From positions 74,288 through 138,287 of the forward strand of contig CBFHVA010000008.1 of NCBI GenBank assembly GCA_965659415.1: 64,000 bases of DNA, given 5' to 3'. The notes beneath the pieces were generated by a model. That model did not search any database. It saw only the letters and a list, made by a program, of their open reading frames with translations, and was not told where the DNA came from. Positions 1 through 7,963 of this stretch are shown here, piece by piece. The DNA comes from Phaeocystidibacter sp965659415. GTDB taxonomy: Bacteria; Bacteroidota; Bacteroidia; Flavobacteriales; Schleiferiaceae. The first letter of the stretch is position 1. The number at the start of each line of letters is the position of its first letter. Both the position numbers and the translations under genes were made by a program.

Positions 1-114
1 GGTGTACAGGTAGGCGAATGCTATTCCTAAGACTAAGGTGAGGATCAATCCAGAGAGCATTACATACCTCAGTATGCGCTTCCACAGCTTCGCCTTTACC
101 TTTTCTTCCGTCAT
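1..114 (-). CDS. N-terminus of an unidentified membrane-anchored protein (truncated by window edge)
   Basis: The reverse strand reads 38 codons from an ATG at 114 to the window edge without a stop. The peptide starts MTEEKVKAKLWKRILRY and continues into a hydrophobic stretch of about 20 residues (residues 18-36), so it is a short basic cytoplasmic tail followed by a signal-anchor helix. This layout is common for AsmA/TamB-like and other periplasm-facing single-pass proteins of Bacteroidota, but nothing beyond the anchor is visible and no family can be assigned. About 97 bases separate it from the end of the next gene, and I see no hairpin there. Confidence 0.55.
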   Translation of the reverse strand, partial: MTEEKVKAKLWKRILRYVMLSGLILTLVLGIAFAYLYT

Positions 115-211
115 CTTAGATTGCTGATTTATGGTCGTGAAATTACAACCTCATCAATGTCGAACGACAGAGGGGGTGTCAATATTTTTCAACGACGTGC
201 GGTTAGTGAAT

Positions 212-1108
212 CTATCTCGTTTTCAGAAAGTTCACTTCATCAGCTGTGAGGAATCGATAATGACCTCGATTCATGCCTTTTTTTGTGAGCCCGGCAAATG
301 AGGTTCTGTCGAGTTTTTGAACGTCGTATCCAAGGTATTCAAAAATTCGGCGCACGATGCGATTCTTGCCAGAATGAAGCTCAATGCCAATGTGTGATTT
401 GGACTTATCATCTATATAGGCAATGGCATCAGGCGTGATAATACCATCTTCAAGCTCAAGACCTGCAGCAATTTTGTCGAGGTCTGATTTTTTGAGGTTC
501 TTATCTAGCTGAACCGAATAAATCTTGCGCGCTCCGTGCGATGGATGAGTTAGTTTTTTAGCCATCTCCCCGTCATTGGTGAACAATAACACACCTGTAG
601 TTGCACGGTCTAATCGGCCAACCGGATAAATGCGTTCTTGACACGCTCCGCCGATGAGATCCATTACGGTTTTACGAGCGCGAGGATCATCCATGGTGGT
701 GATGAACCCCTTAGGCTTGTTGAGCAGTAGATATCGTTTGGCTTCGGCCTGAATCAGTTCGCCATTGTAGCGTACTTCGTCTGACTTTTTAACTTTCGTT
801 CCCAATTCGGTAACCACCTTTCCATTGATGGCTACGAGTCCGGCTTGAATGAGCTTGTCGGCTTCACGGCGACTGCAAATTCCGGCTACGGATAAGAACC
901 GATTTAATCGCATGTCTTCATTCAAAGAACGAATGTTCTCAGCTTGCTGGCGCTTGGGTTTACGGAAAGATTTGAACTCTTCTTTCTGTTGATTTGGACG
1001 CGCTTTTCCGGGTTGATTTCCACGGGCCTGCGGTCCTCTCGGATGGCTCGAGCGCTTTTTTCCTTCGTTGGAATTCTGCGAACCTCGACTTGGCCTTCTT
1101 TTATTCAT
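212..1108 (-). CDS. rluB: rRNA large/small subunit pseudouridine synthase, RsuA/RluB family
   Basis: This protein isomerises a specific uridine of rRNA to pseudouridine. After a very basic, Gln/Lys/Arg-rich, probably disordered N-terminus (residues 1-65) comes an S4 RNA-binding domain (about 66-112, with SRREADKLI) and then the catalytic domain with the family motif GRLDRATTG; its Asp (about residue 167) is the expected nucleophile. A further motif, GKNRIVRRIF, sits near the C-terminus. The open frame extends 3 codons upstream to a TTG, but the ATG at 1108 is preferred. A clear Bacteroidota-type promoter lies 22 bases upstream. The basic extension is typical for the phylum. RluB rather than RsuA or RluE is inferred, not proven. 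Confidence 0.88.
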   Translation of the reverse strand: MNKRRPSRGSQNSNEGKKRSSHPRGPQARGNQPGKARPNQQKEEFKSFRKPKRQQAENIRSLNEDMRLNRFLSVAGICSRREADKLIQAGLVAINGKVVTELGTKVKKSDEVRYNGELIQAEAKRYLLLNKPKGFITTMDDPRARKTVMDLIGGACQERIYPVGRLDRATTGVLLFTNDGEMAKKLTHPSHGARKIYSVQLDKNLKKSDLDKIAAGLELEDGIITPDAIAYIDDKSKSHIGIELHSGKNRIVRRIFEYLGYDVQKLDRTSFAGLTKKGMNRGHYRFLTADEVNFLKTR

Positions 1109-1130
1109 GATGTCCAATTTTTTGGGGCGA

Positions 1131-1159
1131 CAAAATTACTTCGAATAATCGACATCCAA
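1131..1159 (-). promoter_or_regulatory. Promoter of the pseudouridine synthase gene (Bacteroidota type)
   Basis: Reading the minus strand, a TTG (1159-1157) is followed after 18 bases by TAATTTTG (1138-1131), matching the Bacteroidota -33/-7 pattern TTG-N17-23-TAnnTTTG. The -7 box ends 22 bases before the ATG at 1108. Confidence 0.6.
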
Positions 1160-1186
1160 GGTAAAAATCAATTCATTTTCAGGGAA

Positions 1187-1552
1187 TTATGCTGAAGGAT
1201 AGAATGCGTCTTCAATATGAATGAGCTTCGGTTTACGGCCAGCATAATACACAGCTAACAGGTCAAATCGGGTTTCACCTTCCCAATCTGATTCCAATAA
1301 GTATCGCTCACAAGCTCGAATTAATGAATGTTCCTTTTGTGGAGTGATGAAGTCTTGGGGCACGCCGAAAGAATCAGTTGCACGGGTTTTGACTTCTACT
1401 ACCACCAGTAATCCATCTGTTTTAGCCAAGATGTCAATTTCATCATGACCCAATTGTAGATTTCGCTCGAGTATGGTCCAACCCTTATCTTTTAAATAGG
1501 TTGCTGCGAATTCCTCGCCTTCCTTTCCTAATTTTTGATTGTGGTTTGGCAT
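1187..1552 (-). CDS. YraN family (UPF0102) nuclease-fold protein
   Basis: A 121-residue protein with the whole YraN signature: GKEGEEFAATYL near the N-terminus, GHDEIDILAK (the Glu-x-Asp of the restriction-endonuclease-like fold) and VVVEVKTR (Glu-x-Lys). The D...ExK arrangement is that of an endonuclease core, but the cellular role of the family is not settled. It lies between two genes of the same strand, about 56 bases downstream of the LD-carboxypeptidase gene. Length is normal for the family. Confidence 0.9.
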   Translation of the reverse strand: MPNHNQKLGKEGEEFAATYLKDKGWTILERNLQLGHDEIDILAKTDGLLVVVEVKTRATDSFGVPQDFITPQKEHSLIRACERYLLESDWEGETRFDLLAVYYAGRKPKLIHIEDAFYPSA

Positions 1553-1608
1553 TCCTCAAATTTCGGGGATGTTACCGACGGAATGCCGATTTTCAAACTA
1601 GAATCGAA

Positions 1609-2508
1609 CTAGCGGTAATGGAATTCGCTACTGCCATTGTCACTAACTGTTAGGCGGACTGGTGCTCCCAAGCGAATGGCGCAATTGTTATCTAAATGAC
1701 CTATCGGGAAGCCAAATCCAACGGGGATACTGAACGTCGCAAAATGCCGGTGCAAAATTTCCTCAGCACCCTCACCGAACGGAATGGCGTTATCATTCAT
1801 GTCGGTCATACCCCCAACGATTACTCCTGAGAGGTTCTCCAACCATCCACTGCGCTTGAGTCCCATCATCATCCGGTCGATGTGATACAGGTATTCATCT
1901 AAATCTTCAAGAACCAGAATTCCGCCTTCCAAAGGCGGTTGTGATTGTGAGCCTTGAATCGAAAAAAGCACGGACAAATTTCCGCCAATTAGTGTTCCTT
2001 CAGCTGTTCCTGCCAAGGATAAAGCATGCGAAGGAGCGTTTAATCCCGTATCGGCACCTGACCAAATTTGCATCAATGATGTGAGAGATGTACCCGTATT
2101 TGTGGCAATATTGATAGGCATGGTGGCATGTAATGATTCTATCCCCATAGCATTGACCATTCCATGTAGCGCTGTCACATCGCTATAGCCTGTGATCCAT
2201 TTTGGCTTGGCTTTGAAACTTCCCCAATTCAGTTCATCGATGATTCTAACTGTGCCGTAGCCACCTCTTGCACACCAAATCGCTTTCGCTTCCGGATGAT
2301 CCAAACACCACTGCAAATCTGCTCTTCGCACATCGTCGGTTCCCGCAAATTGATGACGGGCAGAGAAGAGGTTTGGTGCAAATTCAACGCGCAGTCCGTT
2401 CGCCTTTAGCCATTGAATGGCGGGCTCCAGTTCCTCTATGGAAATTTTCCGAGCGGTAGCCGTTATGAGTACGAGGTCGCCATTTTGAAGATGAGAAGGT
2501 CGCGTCAT
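1609..2508 (-). CDS. ldcA: LD-carboxypeptidase, peptidase family S66
   Basis: S66 enzymes cleave the L,D bond of the tetrapeptide in peptidoglycan turnover products during murein recycling. The nucleophilic Ser is in GYSDVTALH, preceded by the family motif CARGGYGTVRI; the Glu of the triad is in LVLEDLDEYLYHIDR and the His in GFPIGHLDNN near the C-terminus. There is no signal peptide, which fits a cytoplasmic recycling enzyme. The frame is open for another 21 codons upstream, but those residues do not match the family and would overlap the divergent metG promoter, so the ATG at 2508 (MTRPSHLQNGD) is chosen, giving 299 residues. Confidence 0.88.
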   Translation of the reverse strand: MTRPSHLQNGDLVLITATARKISIEELEPAIQWLKANGLRVEFAPNLFSARHQFAGTDDVRRADLQWCLDHPEAKAIWCARGGYGTVRIIDELNWGSFKAKPKWITGYSDVTALHGMVNAMGIESLHATMPINIATNTGTSLTSLMQIWSGADTGLNAPSHALSLAGTAEGTLIGGNLSVLFSIQGSQSQPPLEGGILVLEDLDEYLYHIDRMMMGLKRSGWLENLSGVIVGGMTDMNDNAIPFGEGAEEILHRHFATFSIPVGFGFPIGHLDNNCAIRLGAPVRLTVSDNGSSEFHYR

Positions 2509-2570
2509 TGCACTTGTTAATAGGGTTTGAAGATAGCGAATAGAGCGGGTGAATTTGAATATTTTCGCCA

Positions 2571-2602
2571 TTCGCTACTCTGCGCTGTGCATTGTACTTT
2601 TG
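2571..2602 (+). promoter_or_regulatory. Probable metG promoter
   Basis: TTCG (2571-2574), 20 bases, then TACTTTTG (2595-2602), fitting TTTG-N17-23-TAnnTTTG with one mismatch in the -33 box. The -7 box ends 18 bases before the ATG at 2621. Confidence 0.4.
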
Positions 2603-2620
2603 TCGTTCAAATATTCCTTC

Positions 2621-4660
2621 ATGAGCACGCCTAAACGCTACACCATTACTGCTGCTTTGCCATATGCAAACGGCCCGATTCACATCGGTCACTTGGCAGG
2701 ATGCTATTTGCCAGCAGATATTTACGTTCGATACCTTCGATTAAATGGGAGAGACGTGCAGTTTATGTGCGGCTCTGATGAACATGGAGTGGCCATTACG
2801 ATGAAGGCCAAGAAGGAAGGAATTACTCCTCAAGAGGTGGTGGATCGCTACCATGGGATCATGAAGTCAGCCTTGCATGATTTTGGAATTTCTTTCGACC
2901 ACTATTCTCGTACGAGTTCAGACATTCACAAGGAAACGGCTTCCGAATTCTTCAGCAATTTATTCGAGAAGGGGATTTTCGATACAAAGGAAACCGAGCA
3001 ATATTATGATCCTGAGGCAAATCAGTTTTTGGCCGATCGATACATCATGGGGAAGTGCCCCGTATGCGGACACGAAGATGCTTATGGAGATCAATGCGAG
3101 AATTGTGGGTCGAGCTTGAATCCAACCGATTTGATCAATCCTCGATCAACCTTGAGTGGCGCCCAACCTATCTTGAAGAAAACCACGAATTGGTTCTTGC
3201 CGCTGGATAAATTGGCACCTAAAATCCGTGAGTTCATTGAGTCAAGGGAAGATTGGAAACCCAATGTTTACGGACAATGTAAAAGTTGGTTGGATGCTGG
3301 AGACGGCTTGCAGCCCCGTTCCATGACACGCGACTTAGATTGGGGCGTTCCCGTTCCAGTGGAGGGAGCTGATGGTAAGGTATTGTACGTCTGGTTTGAT
3401 GCACCCATTGGATATATCAGTGCCACCAAAGAGCATTTGGGAAGCGATTGGGATAAATGGTGGAAGGATGAAGACACGCGTTTGATTCACTTCATTGGAA
3501 AAGATAATATCGTTTTCCACTGCATCATCTTCCCTGCGATATTGATGGAGCACGGTGATTTCATTTTACCTACGAATGTTCCGGCTAATGAGTTTTTGAA
3601 TCTTGAAGGAAAGAAGATTTCTACCTCTCGGAATTGGGCCGTATGGTTGCATGAGTACTTAAACGACTTTAGTGGTAAGGAAGATGTGTTGCGCTATGCA
3701 CTCACGGCAACCATGCCTGAAACGAAGGATAATGACTTCACTTGGAGTGATTTCCAAACGCGCAACAACAGCGAGCTTGTAGCCATTTTTGGAAACTTCG
3801 TGAACCGTGTAATGGTGCTCAATCAGAAATACTATGATGGAGTTGTTCCAGTGGCTTCAAGCATGAGTGAGGTGGATGAATCCACTTTCACAGAGATTGA
3901 ACAGTCCATTGAGAAGATGGAGGAGTCTTTAGAGAAATTCAAATTCAGAGAAGCTCTGCAAAGCTTGATGAATGTGGCTCGTATTGGGAATAAATACCTA
4001 GCAGATGAAGAGCCCTGGAAATTGCAGAAGACAAATCCGGAACGTACAGCGGCTATTATGCATTGGGCAACTCAAATTACAGCTACCTTGGCAGTAGCCT
4101 GTGAGCCTTTTTTGCCTTTCACTTCGGCTAAAATGAAGGCCTTCATTCAGCTGGATGAAACCATTGGTTGGAGTTCATTGAAGGATGTTTCCAAGCTTAT
4201 ATCAAGCGGACATCAATTGGGTAAGGCAGCCTTGTTATTCGAAAAGGTTGAAGACGAGCAAATTCAGGTACAACTGGACAAATTGAAAGAGTCGGAAATG
4301 AGTAATACAGAAGTGAATGTGCCAGCGGCCAAAGAGGAAGCTACCTTCGATGATTTCATGAAGATGGATTTGAGAACGGCCACTATTCTGGAAGCTGAGA
4401 AAGTGAAGAAAGCTGACAAACTCTTGAAGCTCACTGTAGCCGCAGGGCTCGATACCCGAACCGTAGTTTCTGGAATAGCTGAACACTTCTCTCCTGAGGA
4501 GGTTATAGGGAAACAAGTTGTACTATTGGCCAACTTGGCGCCTCGAAAGATTCGCGGAGTTGAAAGTCAGGGTATGATATTGATGGCTGAGGATGAGAAC
4601 GGCAAACTCGTTTTTGTGCGTCCCGAGGCAGCTATAGAGAACGGAATGACCATTTCTTAA
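2621..4660 (+). CDS. metG: Methionyl-tRNA synthetase with C-terminal tRNA-binding domain
   Basis: Charges tRNA-Met with methionine. The class I signature HIGH is at residues 21-24 and the KMSKS-equivalent KISTS at 332-336. A four-Cys zinc knuckle (CPVCG ... CENCG) lies in the connective domain, so this is the zinc-containing type. After the anticodon-binding helical domain there is an EMAP/Trbp111-type tRNA-binding domain at about residues 575-679 (from FDDFMKMDLRTA to the end, with KIRGVESQGM). The frame is open 24 codons further upstream, but MSTPKRYTITAALPYANGP is the family start. The 679-residue length is normal. A lipoprotein hydrolase gene follows after 10 bases. Confidence 0.97.
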   Translation: MSTPKRYTITAALPYANGPIHIGHLAGCYLPADIYVRYLRLNGRDVQFMCGSDEHGVAITMKAKKEGITPQEVVDRYHGIMKSALHDFGISFDHYSRTSSDIHKETASEFFSNLFEKGIFDTKETEQYYDPEANQFLADRYIMGKCPVCGHEDAYGDQCENCGSSLNPTDLINPRSTLSGAQPILKKTTNWFLPLDKLAPKIREFIESREDWKPNVYGQCKSWLDAGDGLQPRSMTRDLDWGVPVPVEGADGKVLYVWFDAPIGYISATKEHLGSDWDKWWKDEDTRLIHFIGKDNIVFHCIIFPAILMEHGDFILPTNVPANEFLNLEGKKISTSRNWAVWLHEYLNDFSGKEDVLRYALTATMPETKDNDFTWSDFQTRNNSELVAIFGNFVNRVMVLNQKYYDGVVPVASSMSEVDESTFTEIEQSIEKMEESLEKFKFREALQSLMNVARIGNKYLADEEPWKLQKTNPERTAAIMHWATQITATLAVACEPFLPFTSAKMKAFIQLDETIGWSSLKDVSKLISSGHQLGKAALLFEKVEDEQIQVQLDKLKESEMSNTEVNVPAAKEEATFDDFMKMDLRTATILEAEKVKKADKLLKLTVAAGLDTRTVVSGIAEHFSPEEVIGKQVVLLANLAPRKIRGVESQGMILMAEDENGKLVFVRPEAAIENGMTIS

Positions 4661-4670
4661 TTTTCAAAGA

Positions 4671-5633
4671 ATGAAGACAATTTACCTTCTGCCATTGGCA
4701 GTATTTGGCCTTTGGGCATGTGAGTCGGATATGGACGACGATCCAGGAGTTGCTGGTGTGCCAAACAGGTACAAGCAAGAAGTATTCACGGATGTAGAGG
4801 TTGATAGCGTAAACTACGACCAGACCGAAGACCTTTGGTACGATATCTATACTCCGGCTGGTGACGAGGCGACCAATCGACGTGTGGTATTCTTGGCGCA
4901 CGGCGGAGCTTTTGTTTCAGGTTCTAGAAAGAATCCATTAATGATTGATTTAGGCACTCGCTTAGCCAAACATGGTTATGTAGCCATCAGTTATGATTAC
5001 CGACTCGCGTCGAGTATCACAGTGATGCTCGATAGCGTGGCTTCACTGGGTGTGGTTGCGCGTAGTATGGCCGATGGATCCACTGTGGTTCGTAAGATTC
5101 GCGAATCGGTCGGTAATGGAAATCCTTATGGCATCGATCCAACAAACATGGCCTTTGGCGGAAATAGCGCGGGAGCCGTGTTGTCTTTACACTTGGGAAG
5201 CCTAGATCAAAGTGATGTTATTTCTCAGAACCTCGATTCTGCTCTTGCTTCTGCTGGAGGATGGAGCGTGATGTACGATGCATCTACAAATTCCGACCTC
5301 AAGGCTATCATATCCTTAGCTGGTGGAATACACAAAACCCACTTTTTGAATCCCATTACGAGTTCTTCAAGTATTCCAGCAGATGTGATTATGGCTCACG
5401 GCACGTTCGACCCTATAGTACCTTATAGTTGTGCGAATGTGTTGAACAATAACCCCAATGCAGTGAAGCTATGTGGAACAGGTCCGTTGACCGATGCATG
5501 CAACACTATCGGAATAGAGAATAGCCGAATACTTTTTCCAGAAGAAGGCCATTGCCCCTGGAACTCAGATGCAGCGACCTGGGAACAGGTATTTGATTTT
5601 CTGATACCGGAGCTTGACGAGGCTATGAATTAA
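4671..5633 (+). CDS. Lipoprotein alpha/beta hydrolase (esterase-like)
   Basis: A signal sequence ends in LWAC with the candidate lipidated Cys at residue 17, so the protein probably sits in the periplasm or outer membrane. The hydrolase core shows an oxyanion-hole HGGAF motif (residue 77 onwards), the nucleophile elbow GGNSAGA (Ser166), an Asp in GTFDPIVPY and a His in EEGHCPW. This is the arrangement of HSL/BD-FAE-type esterases acting on acyl or acetyl esters; the substrate is unknown. It follows metG by 10 bases and is probably cotranscribed. Its stop codon lies inside the stem of the terminator hairpin. Confidence 0.75.
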   Translation: MKTIYLLPLAVFGLWACESDMDDDPGVAGVPNRYKQEVFTDVEVDSVNYDQTEDLWYDIYTPAGDEATNRRVVFLAHGGAFVSGSRKNPLMIDLGTRLAKHGYVAISYDYRLASSITVMLDSVASLGVVARSMADGSTVVRKIRESVGNGNPYGIDPTNMAFGGNSAGAVLSLHLGSLDQSDVISQNLDSALASAGGWSVMYDASTNSDLKAIISLAGGIHKTHFLNPITSSSSIPADVIMAHGTFDPIVPYSCANVLNNNPNAVKLCGTGPLTDACNTIGIENSRILFPEEGHCPWNSDAATWEQVFDFLIPELDEAMN

Positions 5634-5664
5634 AAACACACTCCTGAGAGTGTGTTTTTAATTC
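5627..5664 (+). terminator. Strong hairpin terminator after metG-hydrolase operon
   Basis: A perfect 17-bp inverted repeat (5627-5643 and 5648-5664) with a CTGA loop. The lower stem is A-rich on the left and T-rich on the right, so it can work in both directions. The stop codon TAA of the hydrolase gene (5631-5633) is part of the stem. Confidence 0.85.
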
Positions 5665-5672
5665 AATGGATA

Positions 5673-5776
5673 TCCCGCATGATGATGGCCCCATAGTTCA
5701 ATGGATAGAACGAAGGTTTCCTAAACCTTAGATGTAGGTTCGATTCCTACTGGGGCTACCATCATCAATTGCGGGA
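5673..5776. repeat. Inverted repeat bracketing tRNA-Arg(CCT)
   Basis: The left flank 5673-5688 (TCCCGCATGATGATGG) is complementary to the right flank 5759-5776 apart from two unpaired bases at 5768-5769. The stem extends the acceptor helix of the pre-tRNA outwards by about 16 pairs, and its inner end competes with the first G of the tRNA and the encoded CC of CCA. Confidence 0.6.
5687..5761 (+). tRNA. tRNA-Arg (anticodon CCT)
   Basis: A full cloverleaf can be drawn: acceptor arms GGCCCCA and TGGGGCT (first pair G-U), D arm with GTTC..GAAC, anticodon arm AAGGT/ACCTT with loop TTCCTAA giving anticodon CCT (codon AGG), T arm GTAGG/CCTAC with loop TTCGATT, discriminator A, and an encoded CCA. 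It lies 22 bases after the terminator. No TAnnTTTG box is visible in front of it. Its flanks are complementary (see the inverted-repeat entry), and two degenerate copies of its 3' half follow. Confidence 0.93.
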
Positions 5777-5813
5777 CTAAACTCTAGATATAGGTTCGAT
5801 TCCTAGTAGGACC
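5773..5813 (+). repeat. Degenerate copy 1 of the tRNA-Arg(CCT) 3' half
   Basis: From GGGACTAAAC to the end of a T-arm-like segment (TAGGTTCGATTCCTAG), this matches the tRNA from the anticodon onwards with several changes. There is no 5' half, so it cannot be a functional tRNA. Confidence 0.65.
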
Positions 5814-5827
5814 ACTTCTTCTGTATC

Positions 5828-5868
5828 GGGACTAAACCTTAGATGTAGGTTTGATTCCTACTGGTGGC
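5828..5868 (+). repeat. Degenerate copy 2 of the tRNA-Arg(CCT) 3' half
   Basis: It begins with the same GGGACTAAAC as copy 1, 55 bases further on. From CTAAACCTT through ATTCCTACTGG it agrees with the tRNA over about 33 bases with a single C-to-T change in the T loop. The 5' half is absent. The rest of the 5634-5927 interval holds only the terminator, the tRNA, these copies and the small hairpin before 5928. Confidence 0.7.
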
Positions 5869-5904
5869 ATCTCCATTCGACCCTTAAAGTGTTTCAAAGA
5901 GTTG

Positions 5905-5922
5905 GGCGCTGGTTTGAGCGCC
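5905..5922 (-). terminator. Short GC hairpin downstream of the broken OMP gene
   Basis: GGCGCT (5905-5910) pairs with AGCGCC (5917-5922) across a 6-base loop, just past the stop codon at 5928 on the minus strand. No T run follows on that strand, so terminator activity is uncertain. Confidence 0.3.
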
Positions 5923-5927
5923 TTGTA

Positions 5928-6387
5928 TTAAAAGCGAGAGCCCAAAGTCAATCCACCAAGGGCGAGGAATTCCTCATCTCCATACCAAGGGCCTACATCG
6001 ATGCCGAATAGGAAGTTGTTTTTGAAGGAATAGCGCCAACCAATAGGCATGTAAAAACCCGGATTGGTGTCCACGGAAATCAAATCTATACCCAAAGAAA
6101 AACTAGAATTTTCTTTGTAAACTTCACTGAAAAAGTAGGTGACTCCAGCGCTATAACTTACCGCTCCGTAGTAATTTACTCCAAGTCCAACATCGGCTCC
6201 TAAATGAGCGCCCAGTAATCCTTCGTAGTTCAACCCTACCCCGGATGAAGATTCGAAAAACTACAAGCGATACGGCGTTTTGACTCTAAGCGTTTTTACC
6301 CTTTTTATTCTTAGACTCGATCTTCTATGCAGAGCAGAATACGGGTAGTACGAAAAGACCAAGAACGAAAGCAATTCTTTTGATCAT
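5928..6387 (-). pseudogene. Remnant of a small outer-membrane beta-barrel-like protein
   Basis: From an ATG at 6387 the minus strand encodes a typical signal peptide (MIKRIAFVLGLFVLPVFCSA) that runs straight into TAG. A second frame further on (from about 6290) encodes alternating Gly/aromatic segments such as GADVGLGVNYYGAVSY and ends with TLGSRF, the terminal aromatic expected of an outer-membrane barrel. Between them lie at least one more stop and a frame change, so the signal peptide and barrel cannot be joined in one reading frame. The intact 3' part (5928-6233, with a TTG as first possible start) would lack a signal. Family not recognised; decay is the best explanation, a sequencing error the alternative. 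Confidence 0.55.
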
Positions 6388-6436
6388 GATGAATGAAAGG
6401 TTAGTTCATGGCAAATTATGCAATGCTTCGAAATTT

Positions 6437-7801
6437 TCAAACTCGTGCCACCAACGACTCATACACATCCAGTGCTCGTCTCATGATGTCCGGATCACAA
6501 GTGTCTTCTGCCGCTCTCTGGTTTATATGACCCTGCATTTCATTGGGAATATGCACACCTTCTAAGCCCTCTGTGATACGACTTAATACCTCCTGAGGTT
6601 TTTCGCAAAACGCTTCGTAGGATACAAAGAGTGTTTTTTCGTCTTTGATTTCCAGCGCGTACTGATAAACGCGAATCCAAACTTTTACCCAATAGTCTAG
6701 TTTGGTATCGTCTATGGCTCTCAATGCACGTTCATCCTCCTCAGAGAACACAAAGGGCTTGTGACTTAAACCAAATTCATGGTGACCCAACCACTCCATG
6801 TAAGTTCGAGTGAAGGCGTCTTCCTCTTGAAGCTCGCTGAACTTCACGTGTTGATCGAGTAGGGAAGCGGCGTGATAGAGGGGGTGTCGAAAGAGAATGA
6901 CGGTTCTAAATTTCGAATTCCACTTTCGAATGGATGGATAGCGCAGTAAGAAGTTGTTGTTCTTCGCTAAGTAAATACTCTTCTCATCCTTCCGAATGAT
7001 AGACTGGTAAGCCATGTAATCTTGATACCCCTCATGACTAATACTGTGCTTTTGTAGAAACTCCTTTCCAATGAAGCTATCATTTGTAATGGCCTTAAAG
7101 AAGTATTCCTCCAAAGCCTCGTTGGAATCCAAAGCGATTTTTATTCCATCACCGTGACTTCGTTCTTGCGTAGCTTCTGATTTAGGTTTGTAAAACTTCC
7201 CCCATGTGTTGGGACTCATCAGGAAAGGCATATTACCATAGTTTAAAGAAGCAAACGGACCTAGCTCAATCAAGGTGTTGAGCATGCTGGTTGTACCGGC
7301 ACGTGCAAGTCCAGTGATGATAACAAATTCATCTTTGGTCTCTATGCCGAATTTCTTGCTCTCTCGCTTAAAAAGGCGATAACCCAAGTTGTAATTATCC
7401 AGAGCCAAGTGGTGCAATAGCTGAGCTAAGGGAGAGTATGCCGACTTCGATTTATTCGGGATGAAGAATGGAAGAGTAGCACCGGCAGATAAGGCTAAAA
7501 TGCCCCAGGTAGATGACAAATCGGCTATTGAAGTCCATTCTAAAAAGGTATCTGCCAACCACAAAAGGCCAAAGCTCAATGCAAAGGCAAGCACTAAAAT
7601 TCCAATGACGAGAAGCAATGACTTGAGTAAGCCGCCTGTCCTTTTTTCAATGATGGGAAGCTTGTCGTCGTCTTCCCCCTTCATCAGGTAGGCGTCGAGC
7701 AGGTGAACGCTACTTTGAGCTAGGTTAAAGAACACCTTGTACTGCCACTTACAGATGAGAATGAAAAGTATGCCTACTACAAAGTGAAGAAGATAGCTCA
7801 T
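6437..7801 (-). CDS. Membrane-anchored P-loop sulfotransferase-like protein
   Basis: The N-terminal 115 residues carry three hydrophobic segments (about 1-18, 60-85 and 99-115). The rest is a sulfotransferase fold: the 5'-phosphosulfate loop GLARAGTTSM (about 164-173) and a 3'-phosphate-binding segment VILFRHPLYHAASLL. Such enzymes move sulfate from PAPS to a hydroxyl or amine; the acceptor is unknown. Fusion to membrane helices suggests it acts on a lipid-linked or membrane acceptor at the cytoplasmic face (inference). It is the last gene of a tight three-gene operon, starting 8 bases after the 49-residue membrane peptide. Confidence 0.75.
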   Translation of the reverse strand: MSYLLHFVVGILFILICKWQYKVFFNLAQSSVHLLDAYLMKGEDDDKLPIIEKRTGGLLKSLLLVIGILVLAFALSFGLLWLADTFLEWTSIADLSSTWGILALSAGATLPFFIPNKSKSAYSPLAQLLHHLALDNYNLGYRLFKRESKKFGIETKDEFVIITGLARAGTTSMLNTLIELGPFASLNYGNMPFLMSPNTWGKFYKPKSEATQERSHGDGIKIALDSNEALEEYFFKAITNDSFIGKEFLQKHSISHEGYQDYMAYQSIIRKDEKSIYLAKNNNFLLRYPSIRKWNSKFRTVILFRHPLYHAASLLDQHVKFSELQEEDAFTRTYMEWLGHHEFGLSHKPFVFSEEDERALRAIDDTKLDYWVKVWIRVYQYALEIKDEKTLFVSYEAFCEKPQEVLSRITEGLEGVHIPNEMQGHINQRAAEDTCDPDIMRRALDVYESLVARV

Positions 7802-7809
7802 CGATTTGC

Positions 7810-7959
7810 CTAGTTCTTAGGGTCTTTCTTTTTCCCAAATAGCCGTTTGAGTCTAGCCCAAAAGATGTACCCAAATGAAAAGAGTACAATGCCACCAATG
7901 ATGAAGATGAGAATAATGGTTCCGGCACCTAAACCTGGTCCTATATAGAGTGTTGTCAT
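7810..7959 (-). CDS. 49-residue single-pass membrane peptide
   Basis: A short reading frame of 49 codons (MTTLYIGPGLGAGTIILIFI... ending KKKDPKN) between two sulfotransferase-type genes, separated by 4 bases on one side and 8 on the other. It has a short Gly-rich N-terminus, one transmembrane helix of about 22 residues, then a Lys/Arg-rich tail, giving an N-out, C-in topology by the positive-inside rule. Close packing in the operon argues that it is translated. It could be an assembly or regulatory subunit of the neighbouring enzymes; no family recognised. Confidence 0.7.
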   Translation of the reverse strand: MTTLYIGPGLGAGTIILIFIIGGIVLFSFGYIFWARLKRLFGKKKDPKN

Positions 7960-7963
7960 AATT

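Noticed and set aside
2384..2692. Minus-strand frame across the metG start region
   Set aside because: Covers the divergent promoter and metG start, no recognisable protein features.
5762..5868. Additional tRNA genes
   Set aside because: Only 3' halves are present; no acceptor 5' strand or D arm can be drawn.
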